A DNA stretch of 64,000 bases. Origin: Qipengyuania flava. GTDB taxonomy: Bacteria > Pseudomonadota > Alphaproteobacteria > Sphingomonadales > Sphingomonadaceae. How positions within the stretch are numbered: the stretch's first letter is position 1; each line of letters starts with the position of its first letter. Under the pieces are notes generated by a model that saw only the letters and a list, made by a program, of their open reading frames with translations, had not been told where the DNA came from and did no database searches. A program made the position numbers and the translations under genes. Where the stretch lies: assembly GCF_011762005.1 (NCBI RefSeq), contig NZ_JAASQU010000001.1:558001-622000 (forward strand), in the 5' to 3' direction. This document shows positions 52,803 to 64,000 of this stretch, in pieces.

Positions 52803-55800
52803 TCAGCTATAATAGTCTTGCAACGAACGCACTTCAAGCTGCTCGGATGAAACCTCCGCGATCGCCTGCGCCACCGCGAGGCATGCCGCAGCGGTGGTGT
52901 AGTAAGGCAGCTTCTTCTCGAGTGCCGCCTCGCGGATCGACTTGCTGTCGAGCAGCGACTGCCAGCCCTCGGTGGTGTTGAAGATCAGCTGCACGTCGCC
53001 ATCGATGATCGCATCGACGATATGCGGGCGTCCCTCGGCCACCTTGTTGACCGGCTCGACCGCAAGCCCCTGTTCGGCAAGATAGGTCTGCGTCCCGCCA
53101 GTGGCGATCACGCGGAAGCCCTTGTCGAGCAGCGTCTGCACGGCGGGCACGATCAGCGGCTTGTCGGTGTCCTTCACCGAAACGAACAGCGTGCCCGATT
53201 GCGGCGGCTTCATGCCTGCACCGAGCTGCGACTTGAGGAAGGCCGCAGCGAAACCGCGGTCGATCCCCATTACTTCGCCGGTCGATTTCATCTCGGGCGA
53301 AAGCACCGGATCCGAACCGGGGAAGCGCGCGAAGGGGAAGACCGCTTCCTTCACCGCCATGTGGTCGGGGTTGAGATCGAAGGGCTCGAAAGTGTGCAGC
53401 CCCTCGCCCGCCATGACGCGCGCGGCGACCTTGGCGATCGGCTGACCGATGGCCTTGGCGACGAAGGGCACCGTGCGGCTGGCGCGCGGGTTCACTTCGA
53501 TCAGATAGACATCGCCGTCCTTGACCGCGAACTGGACGTTCATCAGGCCGCGGACCTTGAGCGCCTTGGCCAGTTCAGTGGCCTGGCGTTCCATTTCGGT
53601 GATGATGTCCGCCGGCAGACTGTAAGGCGGCAATGTGCAGGCACTGTCGCCCGAATGCACGCCGGCTTCCTCGATATGCTGCATCACACCCGCGATGCGC
53701 ACTTCGAAACCGTCGGCGACCACATCGACGTCGCATTCCACCGCATCGCGCAGATACTGGTCGACCAGCACCGGGCTGTCGCCCGACACGTTCACTGCAG
53801 TGGCGATGTAATCATCGAGCTGCGCTTCGCTGTCGACGATTTCCATCGCGCGCCCGCCGAGCACGTAGCTCGGGCGCAGCAGCACGGGATAGCCGATCCG
53901 CGCGGCGACCGCGGCGGCCTCGTCGCGGCTCTTGGCGATGCCGTTCATCGGCTGCATCAGCTTGAGCTTGTTGACCAGCTTGGCGAAGCGTTCGCGGTCT
54001 TCGGCAAGGTCGATCGCATCGGGCGAAGTGCCGAGGATCGGAATGCCTTCGCGTTCGAGCGCCGCGGCCAGCTTGAGCGGGGTCTGCCCGCCGAACTGGA
54101 CGATGGTCCCGACGACCTCGCCCTTCGACATTTCGACGCGCATGATCTCGAGCACGTCTTCTTCGGTGAGCGGCTCGAAATAGAGGCGGTCGGAGGTGTC
54201 GTAATCGGTCGAGACTGTTTCCGGATTGCAATTGACCATGATCGTTTCGAACCCGGCTTCCGCTAGCGCGAAACAGGCGTGGACGCAGCAATAGTCGAAC
54301 TCGATGCCCTGCCCGATGCGGTTGGGCCCGCCACCCAGGATGACGATCTTCTTGCGATCGGACGGCATTGCCTCGTCCTCGGCCTCGCCGAAGCTGGGCG
54401 CTTCGTAGGTTGAGTACATATAGGGCGTGATCGCTTCGAATTCGGCGGCGCAGCTGTCGATCCGCTTGTAGACCGGATAGACGCCCAGCTTGCGGCGCAG
54501 GTCGCGCACTTCCTGCTCGCTGGTGGCGCCCGCCATGGCGCGCAGCGCGTCATGCAGCAGCCCCGAACGCTTGGCCTGCGTTTCGCCGAGCCCGCCGGCC
54601 ACGCCGACCGAGCGGACCGCCAGCGTGGCGAGCCGCTTGTCGGAGAAGCCCATCGCCTTCAGTCGGCGCATTTCGTCCGCCGTATTGGGCAGGCCGTTAT
54701 GCGCGATCATCTTCTCTTCGTAGATGATCGCTTCGATCTGACGGAGGAACCACGGGTCGAAACCGGTGATCCGCGCGATCTCCTCGACCGTGAAATCCTC
54801 GCGGAAGGCCTGCGCGATCTTGAGGATGCGGTCGGGCGTACGCTTGGACAGCGAGGCAGTGATCACCTCGCGGCTGACGCCTTCGAATTCGGTGATGCGG
54901 TTGAACCCGTCGAGCCCGGTTTCGAGCCCGCGCAGCGCCTTCTGCATCGATTCGGCGAAGCAGCGACCTATCGCCATGACCTCGCCGACCGATTTCATCG
55001 CGGTCGACAGCTCGTTTTTCGATCCCTTGAACTTTTCGAACGCGAAGCGCGGGATCTTGGTGACGACATAGTCGATCGTCGGTTCGAAGCTGGCCGGGGT
55101 CGCGCCGGTGATCTCGTTCTGGATTTCGTCGAGCGTGTATCCCACCGCCAGCTTGGCAGCGACGCGTGCGATGGGGAAGCCGGTGGCCTTCGATGCCAGC
55201 GCGGAAGACCGCGACACGCGCGGGTTCATCTCGATCACGATCAGGCGGCCATCGGCCGGATTGACCGCGAACTGGACGTTCGAGCCGCCGGTTTCGACAC
55301 CGATCTCGCGCAGCACCTCGATGCTGGCGGTGCGCATGATCTGGTATTCCTTGTCGGTCAGCGTCAGCGCGGGCGCGACGGTGATCGAATCGCCCGTATG
55401 CACACCCATCGGATCGACATTCTCGATCGAGCAGATGATGATGCAATTGTCCTTGCGGTCGCGCACCACCTCCATCTCGTATTCCTTCCAACCGAGGAGC
55501 GATTCCTCGATCAGGACTTCGGTGGTGGGCGAGGCGTCGAGCCCTTCGCGCACGATGCGTTCGAACTCGGCCTTGTTGTAGGCGATGCCGCCGCCCGTGC
55601 CGCCCAGCGTGAAGCTGGGGCGGATGATCGACGGCAGGCCGGTGCGTTCGAGCACCGCATAGGCTTCGTCCACCGTGTTCGCCACGCCGCTGCGCGCGCT
55701 TTCGAGGCCGATCTTGTCCATCGCCTCGCGGAAACGCTGGCGATTCTCGGCCTTGTCGATGGCATCGGCATCCGCGCCGATCATCTTGACGCCGTACTTG

Positions 55801-56126
55801 TCCAGCGTGCCATCGCCGAACAGCGCGAGCGCGCAGTTTAGCGCGGTCTGCCCGCCCATCGTCGGCAGCACCGCGTCGGGGCGTTCCTTTTCGATGATCT
55901 TGGCGACGATCTCGGGCGTGATCGGCTCGATATAGGTCGCATCGGCCATTTCCGGATCGGTCATGATCGTGGCGGGGTTGGAGTTGACCAGGATGACCCG
56001 GTAGCCCTCCTCCTTCAGCGCCTTGATCGCCTGCGTGCCGGAATAGTCGAACTCGCAAGCCTGGCCGATGATGATCGGCCCGGCGCCGATAACGAGGATC
56101 GAGGAGATGTCAGTGCGTTTGGGCAT
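52803..56126 (-). CDS. carB: Carbamoyl-phosphate synthase large subunit
   Basis: This 1107-residue subunit makes carbamoyl phosphate for arginine and pyrimidines. It has two homologous ATP-grasp halves: the first opens with [20 protein letters not shown] and the second with [20 protein letters not shown]. The oligomerisation domain lies between them, and a C-terminal MGS-type allosteric domain holds [16 protein letters not shown]. Length is normal. A GAGG site precedes the ATG. Instead of following carA directly it is separated from it by a 133-residue gene of lower GC. Confidence 0.97.
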   Translation of the reverse strand: MPKRTDISSILVIGAGPIIIGQACEFDYSGTQAIKALKEEGYRVILVNSNPATIMTDPEMADATYIEPITPEIVAKIIEKERPDAVLPTMGGQTALNCALALFGDGTLDKYGVKMIGADADAIDKAENRQRFREAMDKIGLESARSGVANTVDEAYAVLERTGLPSIIRPSFTLGGTGGGIAYNKAEFERIVREGLDASPTTEVLIEESLLGWKEYEMEVVRDRKDNCIIICSIENVDPMGVHTGDSITVAPALTLTDKEYQIMRTASIEVLREIGVETGGSNVQFAVNPADGRLIVIEMNPRVSRSSALASKATGFPIARVAAKLAVGYTLDEIQNEITGATPASFEPTIDYVVTKIPRFAFEKFKGSKNELSTAMKSVGEVMAIGRCFAESMQKALRGLETGLDGFNRITEFEGVSREVITASLSKRTPDRILKIAQAFREDFTVEEIARITGFDPWFLRQIEAIIYEEKMIAHNGLPNTADEMRRLKAMGFSDKRLATLAVRSVGVAGGLGETQAKRSGLLHDALRAMAGATSEQEVRDLRRKLGVYPVYKRIDSCAAEFEAITPYMYSTYEAPSFGEAEDEAMPSDRKKIVILGGGPNRIGQGIEFDYCCVHACFALAEAGFETIMVNCNPETVSTDYDTSDRLYFEPLTEEDVLEIMRVEMSKGEVVGTIVQFGGQTPLKLAAALEREGIPILGTSPDAIDLAEDRERFAKLVNKLKLMQPMNGIAKSRDEAAAVAARIGYPVLLRPSYVLGGRAMEIVDSEAQLDDYIATAVNVSGDSPVLVDQYLRDAVECDVDVVADGFEVRIAGVMQHIEEAGVHSGDSACTLPPYSLPADIITEMERQATELAKALKVRGLMNVQFAVKDGDVYLIEVNPRASRTVPFVAKAIGQPIAKVAARVMAGEGLHTFEPFDLNPDHMAVKEAVFPFARFPGSDPVLSPEMKSTGEVMGIDRGFAAAFLKSQLGAGMKPPQSGTLFVSVKDTDKPLIVPAVQTLLDKGFRVIATGGTQTYLAEQGLAVEPVNKVAEGRPHIVDAIIDGDVQLIFNTTEGWQSLLDSKSIREAALEKKLPYYTTAAACLAVAQAIAEVSSEQLEVRSLQDYYS

Positions 56127-56135
56127 TATTAGCCT

Positions 56136-56537
56136 CTATAAAAGAGCCAAAAGGGCTGCTGCTGTACTTGCCAAACCAGCGATAGGTATCCACCAACGCC
56201 AGCCCGTGATACGGTCGCCGAGTGATTTTTGTTTTTCGTCGAGCATAGCGCCTGCAACGTTCAGCCCGCGCGGCGAAATCTGAAACCGACTGGGGTAAAC
56301 CCGTTCTGCTGATTCTTGTTTCTGCGGATAAAACCCGCCTAGTCGTAATTGTTCAAAGTGTTTCGCTGCAGCTTCGAGCTCTTCGAGAGAAAATCGTTTC
56401 CCAGAATTGAGTAGGTTCAACTGTTCCCGAATTGGCGGAAGCGGATAGACGAAGTGAGGTTCTTGGCTGAGATCGCTTTCGTAGATGGCGAGAAATATCG
56501 CCTTTTCGCGAGTGGAGAGCTTTGGGATGATATTCAC
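56136..56537 (-). CDS. Unknown small membrane-anchored protein inserted between carA and carB
   Basis: This 133-residue protein has a charged helical N-terminal domain (about 1-100, STREKAIFLAIYESDLSQEP, FSLEELEAAAKHFEQLRLGG and SRFQISPRGLNVAGAML) and a single C-terminal membrane helix (WWIPIAGLASTAAALLALL). The STREKAIF...FELEELEAA...QISPRG pattern looks like a small winged-helix protein, but I cannot name a family. The GTG start overlaps the carA stop by 4 bases (GTGA) and the stop is 9 bases before carB. By hand count 185 of 360 bases in 56161-56520 are G or C (51%), far below the flanking car genes. Acquisition by transfer is likely (inference). Confidence 0.75.
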   Translation of the reverse strand: MNIIPKLSTREKAIFLAIYESDLSQEPHFVYPLPPIREQLNLLNSGKRFSLEELEAAAKHFEQLRLGGFYPQKQESAERVYPSRFQISPRGLNVAGAMLDEKQKSLGDRITGWRWWIPIAGLASTAAALLALL

Positions 56538-57712
56538 CCCAACATCCCCACGAATTTCTCGAACAGGTAGAAGCTGTCCTGCGGGCCGGGGCTCGCCTCC
56601 GGATGATACTGCACCCCGAACGCCCGCTTGCCCGTGATCGCGATCCCGCAATTGGTGCCGTCGAACAGCGAGACGTGGGTTTGCTCCACCCCATCGGGCA
56701 AAGTCTCGCCATCGACCGCGAAGCCATGGTTCATGCTGGTGATCTCGACGAGGCCGGTGCTCTCGCCCCACCCTTCCCCGACACGCTGGACGGGGTGGTT
56801 GGCGCCGCGGTGGCCCTGGAACATCTTGGCGGTCTTCGCCCCTGCCGCGAGGCCGAGCATCTGGTGGCCGAGGCAGATGCCGAACAGCGGCACGTCGCGT
56901 TCGAGCAGGCCCTTGATCACCGGCACCGCATATTCGCCCGTCGCCGCCGGGTCGCCGGGCCCGTTCGACAGGAACACGCCATCGGGCTCCAGCGCGAGCA
57001 CTTCGTCGAGCGTGGTACGCGCGGGCACGACGGTGACCTTCGCCCCCGCCTGCACGAGGTTGCGGAAGATGTTGTCCTTCGCGCCATAGTCGATCGCAAC
57101 GACATGCGGCTTGGTGGCCTTGCCTTCGCCATAGCCGAAGCCCAGTTGCCAATGGCCGCCGGTCCAGTCTTCATTGGCGTTGCGGGTCACGCCGGGGACA
57201 AGGTCGAGCCCTTCGAGCCCGCTCCATTCGGCGGCCTGTGCCTTCAGTGCCGGAAGGTCGAATTCGCCGCGCGGGCTGTGCGCTATCACCGCATTGGGTG
57301 CGCCCGACATGCGGATGCGGCGGGTCAGCGCGCGGGTATCGATGCCCGACAGGCCGATCTTGCCATGGTCCTTCATCCATTCGACGAATTCGTTCTGCGC
57401 TCGGAAGTTCGAATGCGGGGTCACCTCCTGCCGCACCACGCAGCCGACCGCGCCGAGGCCGCGGCTTTCGTGGTCTTCCTCGTTCGCGCCAACATTGCCG
57501 ATATGCGGGAAGGTGAAGGTGACGATCTGGCTGTCGTAGGACGGATCGGTCATCACTTCCTGATAGCCGGTCATCGCGGTGTTGAAGCAGACTTCGCCCA
57601 CCGCGCTGCCGGTGGCACCGAAGCCCTTGCCCCAGATGACGGTGCCGTCACCCAGCACGAGGACTCCCGTCGCGCCAGAGGGTTGCGCGTGCGAAGATGC
57701 GGACAGGGCCAT
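56534..57712 (-). CDS. carA: Carbamoyl-phosphate synthase small subunit
   Basis: This 392-residue glutaminase subunit feeds ammonia to CarB. The N-terminal CarA domain has TGYQEVMTDPSYDSQIVTFT. The class I amidotransferase has its nucleophile cysteine in FGICLGHQML and the His/Glu pair in GVQYHPEASPGP. The ATG at 57712 follows a short leader. A 150-base region separates it from the divergent yqeY gene. No PyrR- or ArgR-type site is evident. Confidence 0.97.
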   Translation of the reverse strand: MALSASSHAQPSGATGVLVLGDGTVIWGKGFGATGSAVGEVCFNTAMTGYQEVMTDPSYDSQIVTFTFPHIGNVGANEEDHESRGLGAVGCVVRQEVTPHSNFRAQNEFVEWMKDHGKIGLSGIDTRALTRRIRMSGAPNAVIAHSPRGEFDLPALKAQAAEWSGLEGLDLVPGVTRNANEDWTGGHWQLGFGYGEGKATKPHVVAIDYGAKDNIFRNLVQAGAKVTVVPARTTLDEVLALEPDGVFLSNGPGDPAATGEYAVPVIKGLLERDVPLFGICLGHQMLGLAAGAKTAKMFQGHRGANHPVQRVGEGWGESTGLVEITSMNHGFAVDGETLPDGVEQTHVSLFDGTNCGIAITGKRAFGVQYHPEASPGPQDSFYLFEKFVGMLG

Positions 57713-57862
57713 GGGCGCTCCGAGTAAAGTGGTTTCCGGCGATGTTGCTAAGCCTCAGCCGCTAGAGACGTGTGCGAGTCCCGTCAAGCGGAACACTTGG
57801 CTTTGCGCCAGCTTGTTCTACAGGAGGGGCAACCCATCCACAGCTTAGCGTAAAGAGGCAGC

Positions 57863-58315
57863 ATGCTCCGCGACCAGATTCAGTCCGAAACCGTCACCGC
57901 CATGAAGGCCAAGGACAAGGAACGCACCGCCGCGCTGCGCCTGATCGGGGCCAAGATCAAGGATCGCGACATTGAGCTGCGCACCGCAGACACAAAGCCC
58001 GAGGACGACGAACTCGTCACCGACGTCCTGCTCAAGATGGCCAAGCAGCGTCGCGAATCGATCGAGATGTACGAGGACGGTGGCCGCACCGAGCTCGCCG
58101 AAAAGGAAAAGAGCGAACTCGCGGTGATCGAGGAATTCCTGCCCAAGCAGATGAGCGAGGAAGAAACCCGCGCTGCCATCGCGCAAATCAAGACCGACCT
58201 CGGCGCGGAGGGCATGAAGGACATGGGCCGCGTGATGGGGGAACTGAAAGCCCGGCACGGCGCTACTCTGGACATGAGCAAGGCCAGCGGGCTGGTAAAG
58301 GAAGCGCTTTCATGA
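57863..58315 (+). CDS. yqeY: GatB/YqeY domain protein
   Basis: This 150-residue protein is the stand-alone YqeY domain related to the tail of GatB. It is thought to help tRNA-linked amidation or a related RNA step. It has the start RDQIQSETVTAMKAKDKERT, the central MAKQRRESIEMYEDGGRTEL and the C-terminal GMKDMGRVMGELKARHGATL. A GAGG site lies five bases before the ATG. The stop overlaps the next lipoprotein start by 4 bases, placing it at the head of a yqeY-lipoprotein-lipoprotein-dnaG-rpoD series. Confidence 0.92.
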   Translation: MLRDQIQSETVTAMKAKDKERTAALRLIGAKIKDRDIELRTADTKPEDDELVTDVLLKMAKQRRESIEMYEDGGRTELAEKEKSELAVIEEFLPKQMSEEETRAAIAQIKTDLGAEGMKDMGRVMGELKARHGATLDMSKASGLVKEALS

Positions 58316-59058
58316 ACCGGACAATCGTCGCCCTCCCCCTTCTTTTTGCGCTTGCCGCTTGCGGCGGCGGCGCGGACGAACCGCCCACCGACCTCGAAAG
58401 CGCGCAAAGCGATGGCGCAGCCGAAGCGCTGGCGCGGAATTTCGAGGCCGGCGATTTTCTCGACCTTCAGCTCGGTGCCAAGATCGTCGGGCCGCAGGGT
58501 GAAGAGGTGGAGAGCGCGCTGGCGAATGCGGAAGGCAATTTCGCCGACCTGCGCAGTTTCGTTGCCTGCCCCGCAGGAATGGACCCGTGCGATCCGGCAA
58601 CCGCGCCTCAGGGCACGATCTATACCTATGTTCATGTCGTCTATCCCGGTGAAGACAACGAAGCGGGCAGCGGCAGCGGCGCAGGCAATGATTCCTCCGA
58701 TGTCGAGCGTGCAACGGCATTCCGCATGACGCGCCCCGCCACCGGTTTTACGGGTGCGGTCGGCTATTCGAAGGACGAGGCGATGGCTGCGATCGGCGCC
58801 AAGGCCGATGTCGTGGTCACTTGCGATGACGGCGCACTGGTGTGGACCGTGTCCGCAGGCGATGGCGGCGACCAGTGGGATCAGGCGGAACCGATCACCT
58901 TCTGGTGGCAGTCGACCGTCGCACCCGCGAGTCCGGCGCAGGCCTATGCGATCGATGCCAATTACACGCAGGCGACCGGTTCCGGACCCTATCCGGGTGC
59001 GGCGAACGATAAGACCAATGCCTGCGTTGCGCCGAAGCTCGCCGGCGCGGAGGGCTGA
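58312..59058 (+). CDS. Hypothetical lipoprotein A (tandem paralogue)
   Basis: This 248-residue protein has signal sequence and lipobox LAAC. The mature part shares a scaffold with the next gene: GAKIVGPQGEEVESAL, VACPAGMDPCDPA, TIYTYVHVV, ATGFTGAVGYS, GALVWTV and FWWQST. Conserved cysteine pairs in CPAGMDPC suggest a disulfide. I recognise no family name. It is coupled to yqeY by an ATGA overlap. A second, internal insertion (a Gly/Ser-rich loop, SGSGAGNDSS) distinguishes it from its paralogue. Confidence 0.75.
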   Translation: MNRTIVALPLLFALAACGGGADEPPTDLESAQSDGAAEALARNFEAGDFLDLQLGAKIVGPQGEEVESALANAEGNFADLRSFVACPAGMDPCDPATAPQGTIYTYVHVVYPGEDNEAGSGSGAGNDSSDVERATAFRMTRPATGFTGAVGYSKDEAMAAIGAKADVVVTCDDGALVWTVSAGDGGDQWDQAEPITFWWQSTVAPASPAQAYAIDANYTQATGSGPYPGAANDKTNACVAPKLAGAEG

Positions 59059-59066
59059 GCGCACGC

Positions 59067-59759
59067 ATGGCTTCACGCCTCACCCTTCTCGCGCTCCTGT
59101 GCCCCATGCTCGCCTCTTGCGGGCAAGGCGAGCCCGAACCTGCCCCATCGCCGACACCCACGGTCGCGACCCCGCGGACGCTGGTGGGCGCGAACCTCGA
59201 TCTGTCCACGCTCGGCGCGCGGATCGAGGGGCCGCAGGGGGACGAGGTCGAGACGGTGCTCAGCGCAAACAATCGCCAGGTCGGGACGCTGGTGAGTTAT
59301 GTCGCCTGCCCTGCAGGCCTCGAGAGCTGCAATCCCGCTGAATTGCCTGGCGACACGACCTATACCTACGTCCATCGCATCACGCTGGCCGAAAGCGGGG
59401 CGGCAGAGACCACCGAAGCGCCGGAAACCGCGACCGAAGCGCCGCCGACGCTGTTCCGCACCACGCGCAAGGCGACCGGCTTCAACCAGGCGATCGGCTT
59501 CTCCACCGACGAAGCCGCCGATGCGCTGGGCGATCCCGACGCGATTTCGATCGTCAACGACAATGGCGCACTGATCTGGCGCGTGGTCCGCGGCACCGGC
59601 TGGCAGCCCGGCAAGACGGTTACGCTGTGGTGGCAATCGACCACCCCGCCGCAGGGCCCGGCGCGAGCTTTTGTCTTCGAGATCGACGGAGCGCAGATCG
59701 AAGCGAGCGGCCCCTTCCCGCCTGAGGATAAGCCCGTAGAGCGCACGACGCAGCGCTAG
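59067..59759 (+). CDS. Hypothetical lipoprotein B (tandem paralogue)
   Basis: This 230-residue protein has signal sequence and lipobox LASC. It has the same order of conserved segments as the preceding gene: GARIEGPQGDEVETVL, VACPAGLESCNPA, TTYTYVHRI, ATGFNQAIGFS, GALIWRV and LWWQST. The pair therefore arose by tandem duplication. A Pro/Thr/Glu-rich linker replaces the Gly/Ser loop. It starts 8 bases after its paralogue and ends 36 bases before dnaG. The function is unknown. Confidence 0.75.
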   Translation: MASRLTLLALLCPMLASCGQGEPEPAPSPTPTVATPRTLVGANLDLSTLGARIEGPQGDEVETVLSANNRQVGTLVSYVACPAGLESCNPAELPGDTTYTYVHRITLAESGAAETTEAPETATEAPPTLFRTTRKATGFNQAIGFSTDEAADALGDPDAISIVNDNGALIWRVVRGTGWQPGKTVTLWWQSTTPPQGPARAFVFEIDGAQIEASGPFPPEDKPVERTTQR

Positions 59760-59795
59760 CCGATCATGGCCGGGGCGGGTAAGGTCCGCAGCCTC

Positions 59796-61652
59796 ATGGC
59801 TCTGTCTCCCCAATGGCTCGACGAATTGCGCATGCGGACCACGCTGTCCGCTGTGATCGGTCGTACCCTGCGGCTGACCAAGGCAGGGCGCGAGTTCAAG
59901 GTCTGCTGTCCTTTCCACAACGAGAAGACGCCGAGCTTCTACGTCAATGACGAGAAGGGCTTCTACCATTGCTTCGGCTGCGAAGCGCATGGCGATGCCA
60001 TCCGCTGGCTGACCGACCAGCGCGGCATGCCCTTCATGGACGCGGTGAAGGAACTGGCGGCCGAAGCGGGCATGGAAGTCCCCGCCCCCGATCCACGCGC
60101 GGCGCAACGCGCCGAGAAGCGCGCGAGCCTGCACGATGTGACCGGCGCGGCGCAGCAATGGTTCGAGGGCAATTTGCGCAGTGCCGAGGGTGCGCAGGCG
60201 CGTGCCTATCTGGGCCGTCGGGGCTTCTCCGAGGCGACGATCCGCGAATTCGGCTTCGGCTACGCGCCTACCGACCGCCAGGCACTCAAGCGGGCGCTCG
60301 AGCGGTTCGAGGAACCCATGCTGCTCGAGGCTGGAATGCGGATCGAGGTCGAGGGCAAGGATCCCTACGACCGTTTCCGCGGCCGGCTGATGCTGCCGAT
60401 CCACGATACGCGCGGGCGTGTCATCGCGTTCGGTGGGCGAATCCTCGACAGCGATGCCAATCCCAACGCGCCCAAATACCTCAACAGCCCCGACACGCCG
60501 CTGTTCGACAAGGGCCGCACGCTCTACAATCTGCACCGCGCCGCCCCCGCCGCGCGCCAGAGCGGACGGATGATCGTGGTCGAAGGCTATATGGACGCGA
60601 TCGCGCTCGCGAACGCCGGGATCGACGAAGCGGTCGCGCCGCTTGGCACCGCGCTGACCGAGAACCAGCTCGAATTGCTGTGGCGGCAGGTCGAACGGCC
60701 TACCCTTTGCTTCGACGGCGACAATGCGGGCCAGCGCGCCGCGATGCGCGCCATATCGCGTGCCCTGCCCATGCTCCGCCCGGCGCATTCGCTGGCCATC
60801 GTGCGCCTGCCCGCGGGCAAGGATCCCGATGACCTGATCCGCGAAAACGGCCTCGCGGCGATGGAAGAAGCGTTGGCGAATGCCGCTTCGCTGCTCGACA
60901 CGCTGTGGGAGTTCGAAAAAGCCGCGGCACCGCTCAATTCGCCCGAAGACAAGGCGGGGCTGAAGGCGCGGTTGCTCGACCATGTCGAGGCCATCCAGCA
61001 CCCCGATATCCGCGCCTTGTACAAGCGCGAACTGCTCGAACGCTTTTCCCGTTTCGCCTTTCCCCCGCGGCCGCCGCGCGAATTCAAGCCCCGTGGCGAA
61101 TGGAAGAAGGGTGGGTTTCGCAGCCCGGCACCGACACTGTCGGACGAGGCGCGCGACCGGTTAACCCGCGCCATGCAGGGCGGCGCCCGCGACGCCCTGA
61201 CCCGCGCGGTAATTGCCGGACTGGTCCGCTTCCCCGACCAGATCCTGCCGCACGAAGACGCGCTGGCCGAACTTGCCCGGCGTGACCAAAATGTCGGCCC
61301 GGCCATCGATTCGTTGCTCGAAGCGGCCGAGACGCTTGATTTGTCGGCGCAATCGACCATATCGCTCGAAAGAGGCCTTCCCGCCCCACCGGAAAAAACT
61401 TCCTTCGCCTTCCTCGATGAAGGCACCGACCCGGGTGATGCGCGCGAGGATCTGGCCGAAGCCGTGTCGCTGCTGGTCGAAAGGCCGGCGCTGGAATCCG
61501 CTTTGGCGGAGGCTACAGCGCGGTTCGAACGCGACCCGGAAGGCTCCATCGCCGATCAGGCCCGATTGCGTGAGCGGTTGCTGGCCCTTAACGAGCGGTT
61601 GAAGCGTTTCGGACGCAAGAAGGCGGCTGCGGCCGACGAATCGGAATCATGA
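59796..61652 (+). CDS. dnaG: DNA primase
   Basis: This 618-residue enzyme makes RNA primers at the replication fork. The N-terminal CHC2 zinc finger uses Cys38, His41, Cys59 and Cys62. The TOPRIM core has [11 protein letters not shown] and [14 protein letters not shown]-terminal region (about 430 on) binds DnaB. ATG 59796 ([11 protein letters not shown]) is preferred because it matches family starts and has AAGG upstream; an ATG ten codons earlier is in frame. It precedes rpoD, the usual macromolecular-synthesis pairing. Confidence 0.96.
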   Translation: MALSPQWLDELRMRTTLSAVIGRTLRLTKAGREFKVCCPFHNEKTPSFYVNDEKGFYHCFGCEAHGDAIRWLTDQRGMPFMDAVKELAAEAGMEVPAPDPRAAQRAEKRASLHDVTGAAQQWFEGNLRSAEGAQARAYLGRRGFSEATIREFGFGYAPTDRQALKRALERFEEPMLLEAGMRIEVEGKDPYDRFRGRLMLPIHDTRGRVIAFGGRILDSDANPNAPKYLNSPDTPLFDKGRTLYNLHRAAPAARQSGRMIVVEGYMDAIALANAGIDEAVAPLGTALTENQLELLWRQVERPTLCFDGDNAGQRAAMRAISRALPMLRPAHSLAIVRLPAGKDPDDLIRENGLAAMEEALANAASLLDTLWEFEKAAAPLNSPEDKAGLKARLLDHVEAIQHPDIRALYKRELLERFSRFAFPPRPPREFKPRGEWKKGGFRSPAPTLSDEARDRLTRAMQGGARDALTRAVIAGLVRFPDQILPHEDALAELARRDQNVGPAIDSLLEAAETLDLSAQSTISLERGLPAPPEKTSFAFLDEGTDPGDAREDLAEAVSLLVERPALESALAEATARFERDPEGSIADQARLRERLLALNERLKRFGRKKAAAADESES

Positions 61653-61704
61653 TCCCCACGGGTGCGCGGCCCGCGGGAATAAACGGACTGGACTGAACAA
61701 CCTC

Positions 61705-63708
<2,004 letters not shown>

Positions 63709-63725
63709 GTGATGCTTCCTGCACA

Positions 63726-63773
63726 GGTGTCCGCGTTCCCGAAATCATTCGATAATTCGGGAACCGGAGCACC
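63726..63773 (+). terminator. Large hairpin after rpoD, probable terminator
   Basis: GTTCCCGAA (63735-63743) pairs perfectly with TTCGGGAAC (63756-63764). The flanks GGTG-TCCG and CGGAGCACC extend the stem with one bulge. A pure T tract is lacking (TCCCCTGTATTTATCC follows), so it may be an RNA-stability element instead. Confidence 0.5.
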
Positions 63774-63851
63774 TCCCCTGTATTTATCCGCCATGCGGGA
63801 GAAGTTTCAGGGCACGCGGTCGGGTCTCGGGCCGATAGCCAGCATTCATCG

Positions 63852-64000
63852 GTGACTGCGGTGACGATCGATTTCGAGCGGGTGCTCATGCACTCGCCCA
63901 ATCCTTACATGTTGCTCGACCGCGAGCTCAAATTCGTGTGGGCGAACGAGGCCTATCTCAAGGTTACCGATCGCCAATGGGACGACATTCGTGGCCGCGA
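63852..64000 (+). CDS. PAS domain protein, N-terminal fragment (cut by window edge)
   Basis: About 49 residues are visible. They read as the start of a PAS sensor domain: a short lead, then HSPNPYMLLDRELKFVWAN and EAYLKVTDRQWDDIRGR, matching the N-cap, first strands and helix of the fold. The start is GTG 63852 or GTG 63861. The rest, probably a histidine kinase or response-regulator partner domain, lies outside the window. Confidence 0.7.
   Translation, partial: MTAVTIDFERVLMHSPNPYMLLDRELKFVWANEAYLKVTDRQWDDIRGR

Overview
The window is a GC-rich, densely packed bacterial chromosome segment. Its protein families and gene pairings point to an alphaproteobacterium of the Sphingomonadales, most likely Erythrobacteraceae. 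The clues are glyQ-glyS next to ppdK, a DUF4170 protein, a DOMON-like protein, a RibB with a degenerate GTP cyclohydrolase II domain, a LuxR solo beside mreBCD-mrdA-rodA, and a dnaG-rpoD pair. This placement is by recognition, not by a search. Most of the window is core housekeeping DNA. I see no prophage, insertion sequence, CRISPR array or integron.

Layout. 1-9.9 kb: the edge of a chemotaxis receptor gene, a VWA protein, an MFS transporter, a leftward operon (DOMON-like, NamZ-like, TPR-sulfotransferase, Asp/Asn hydroxylase), tyrS and a PilZ protein. 9.9-20.3 kb: MFS-cysK-dienelactone hydrolase, a MerR/acyl-CoA dehydrogenase unit with a clear operator, hisI, a probable structured RNA with a strong terminator, comF, a methyltransferase and ppdK. 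20.3-34 kb: glyS and glyQ with two palindromic repeats (one in frame inside glyS), tandem TraB/GumN lipoproteins, rplY-pth, a mini PEP-CTERM protein, mgtE, an SDR, ychF, a phosphodiesterase, DUF1206, a glutaredoxin-MauE fusion and a MaoC protein. 34-43 kb: mutL and the rod-shape operon mreB-mreC-mreD-mrdA-rodA. 42-47.6 kb: a LuxR solo, tRNA-Lys, ribB-ribH and a two-gene unit of unknown role. 47.6-52.7 kb: eno, four small envelope genes (YqjD/YqjE type), DUF4170, GNAT and greA. 52.8-64 kb: carA and carB split by a foreign-looking small gene, yqeY, two paralogous lipoproteins, dnaG, rpoD and the start of a PAS-domain gene.

Many adjacent genes overlap by 1 or 4 bases (TGATG, TAATG, ATGA), so translational coupling is common here. 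The most unusual items are these: a RibB enzyme fused to an N-terminal helix-turn-helix, with two palindromes directly upstream of its own start; the lower-GC gene between carA and carB; the palindromic repeat translated inside GlyS; and the orphan RNA whose terminator overlaps the 3' end of comF on the other strand.

The only stretch above 300 bases without a protein gene is 15620-15926, which holds the RNA candidate. Starts were chosen from ribosome-binding sites, overlaps and family N-termini. Several differ from the longest possible frame.
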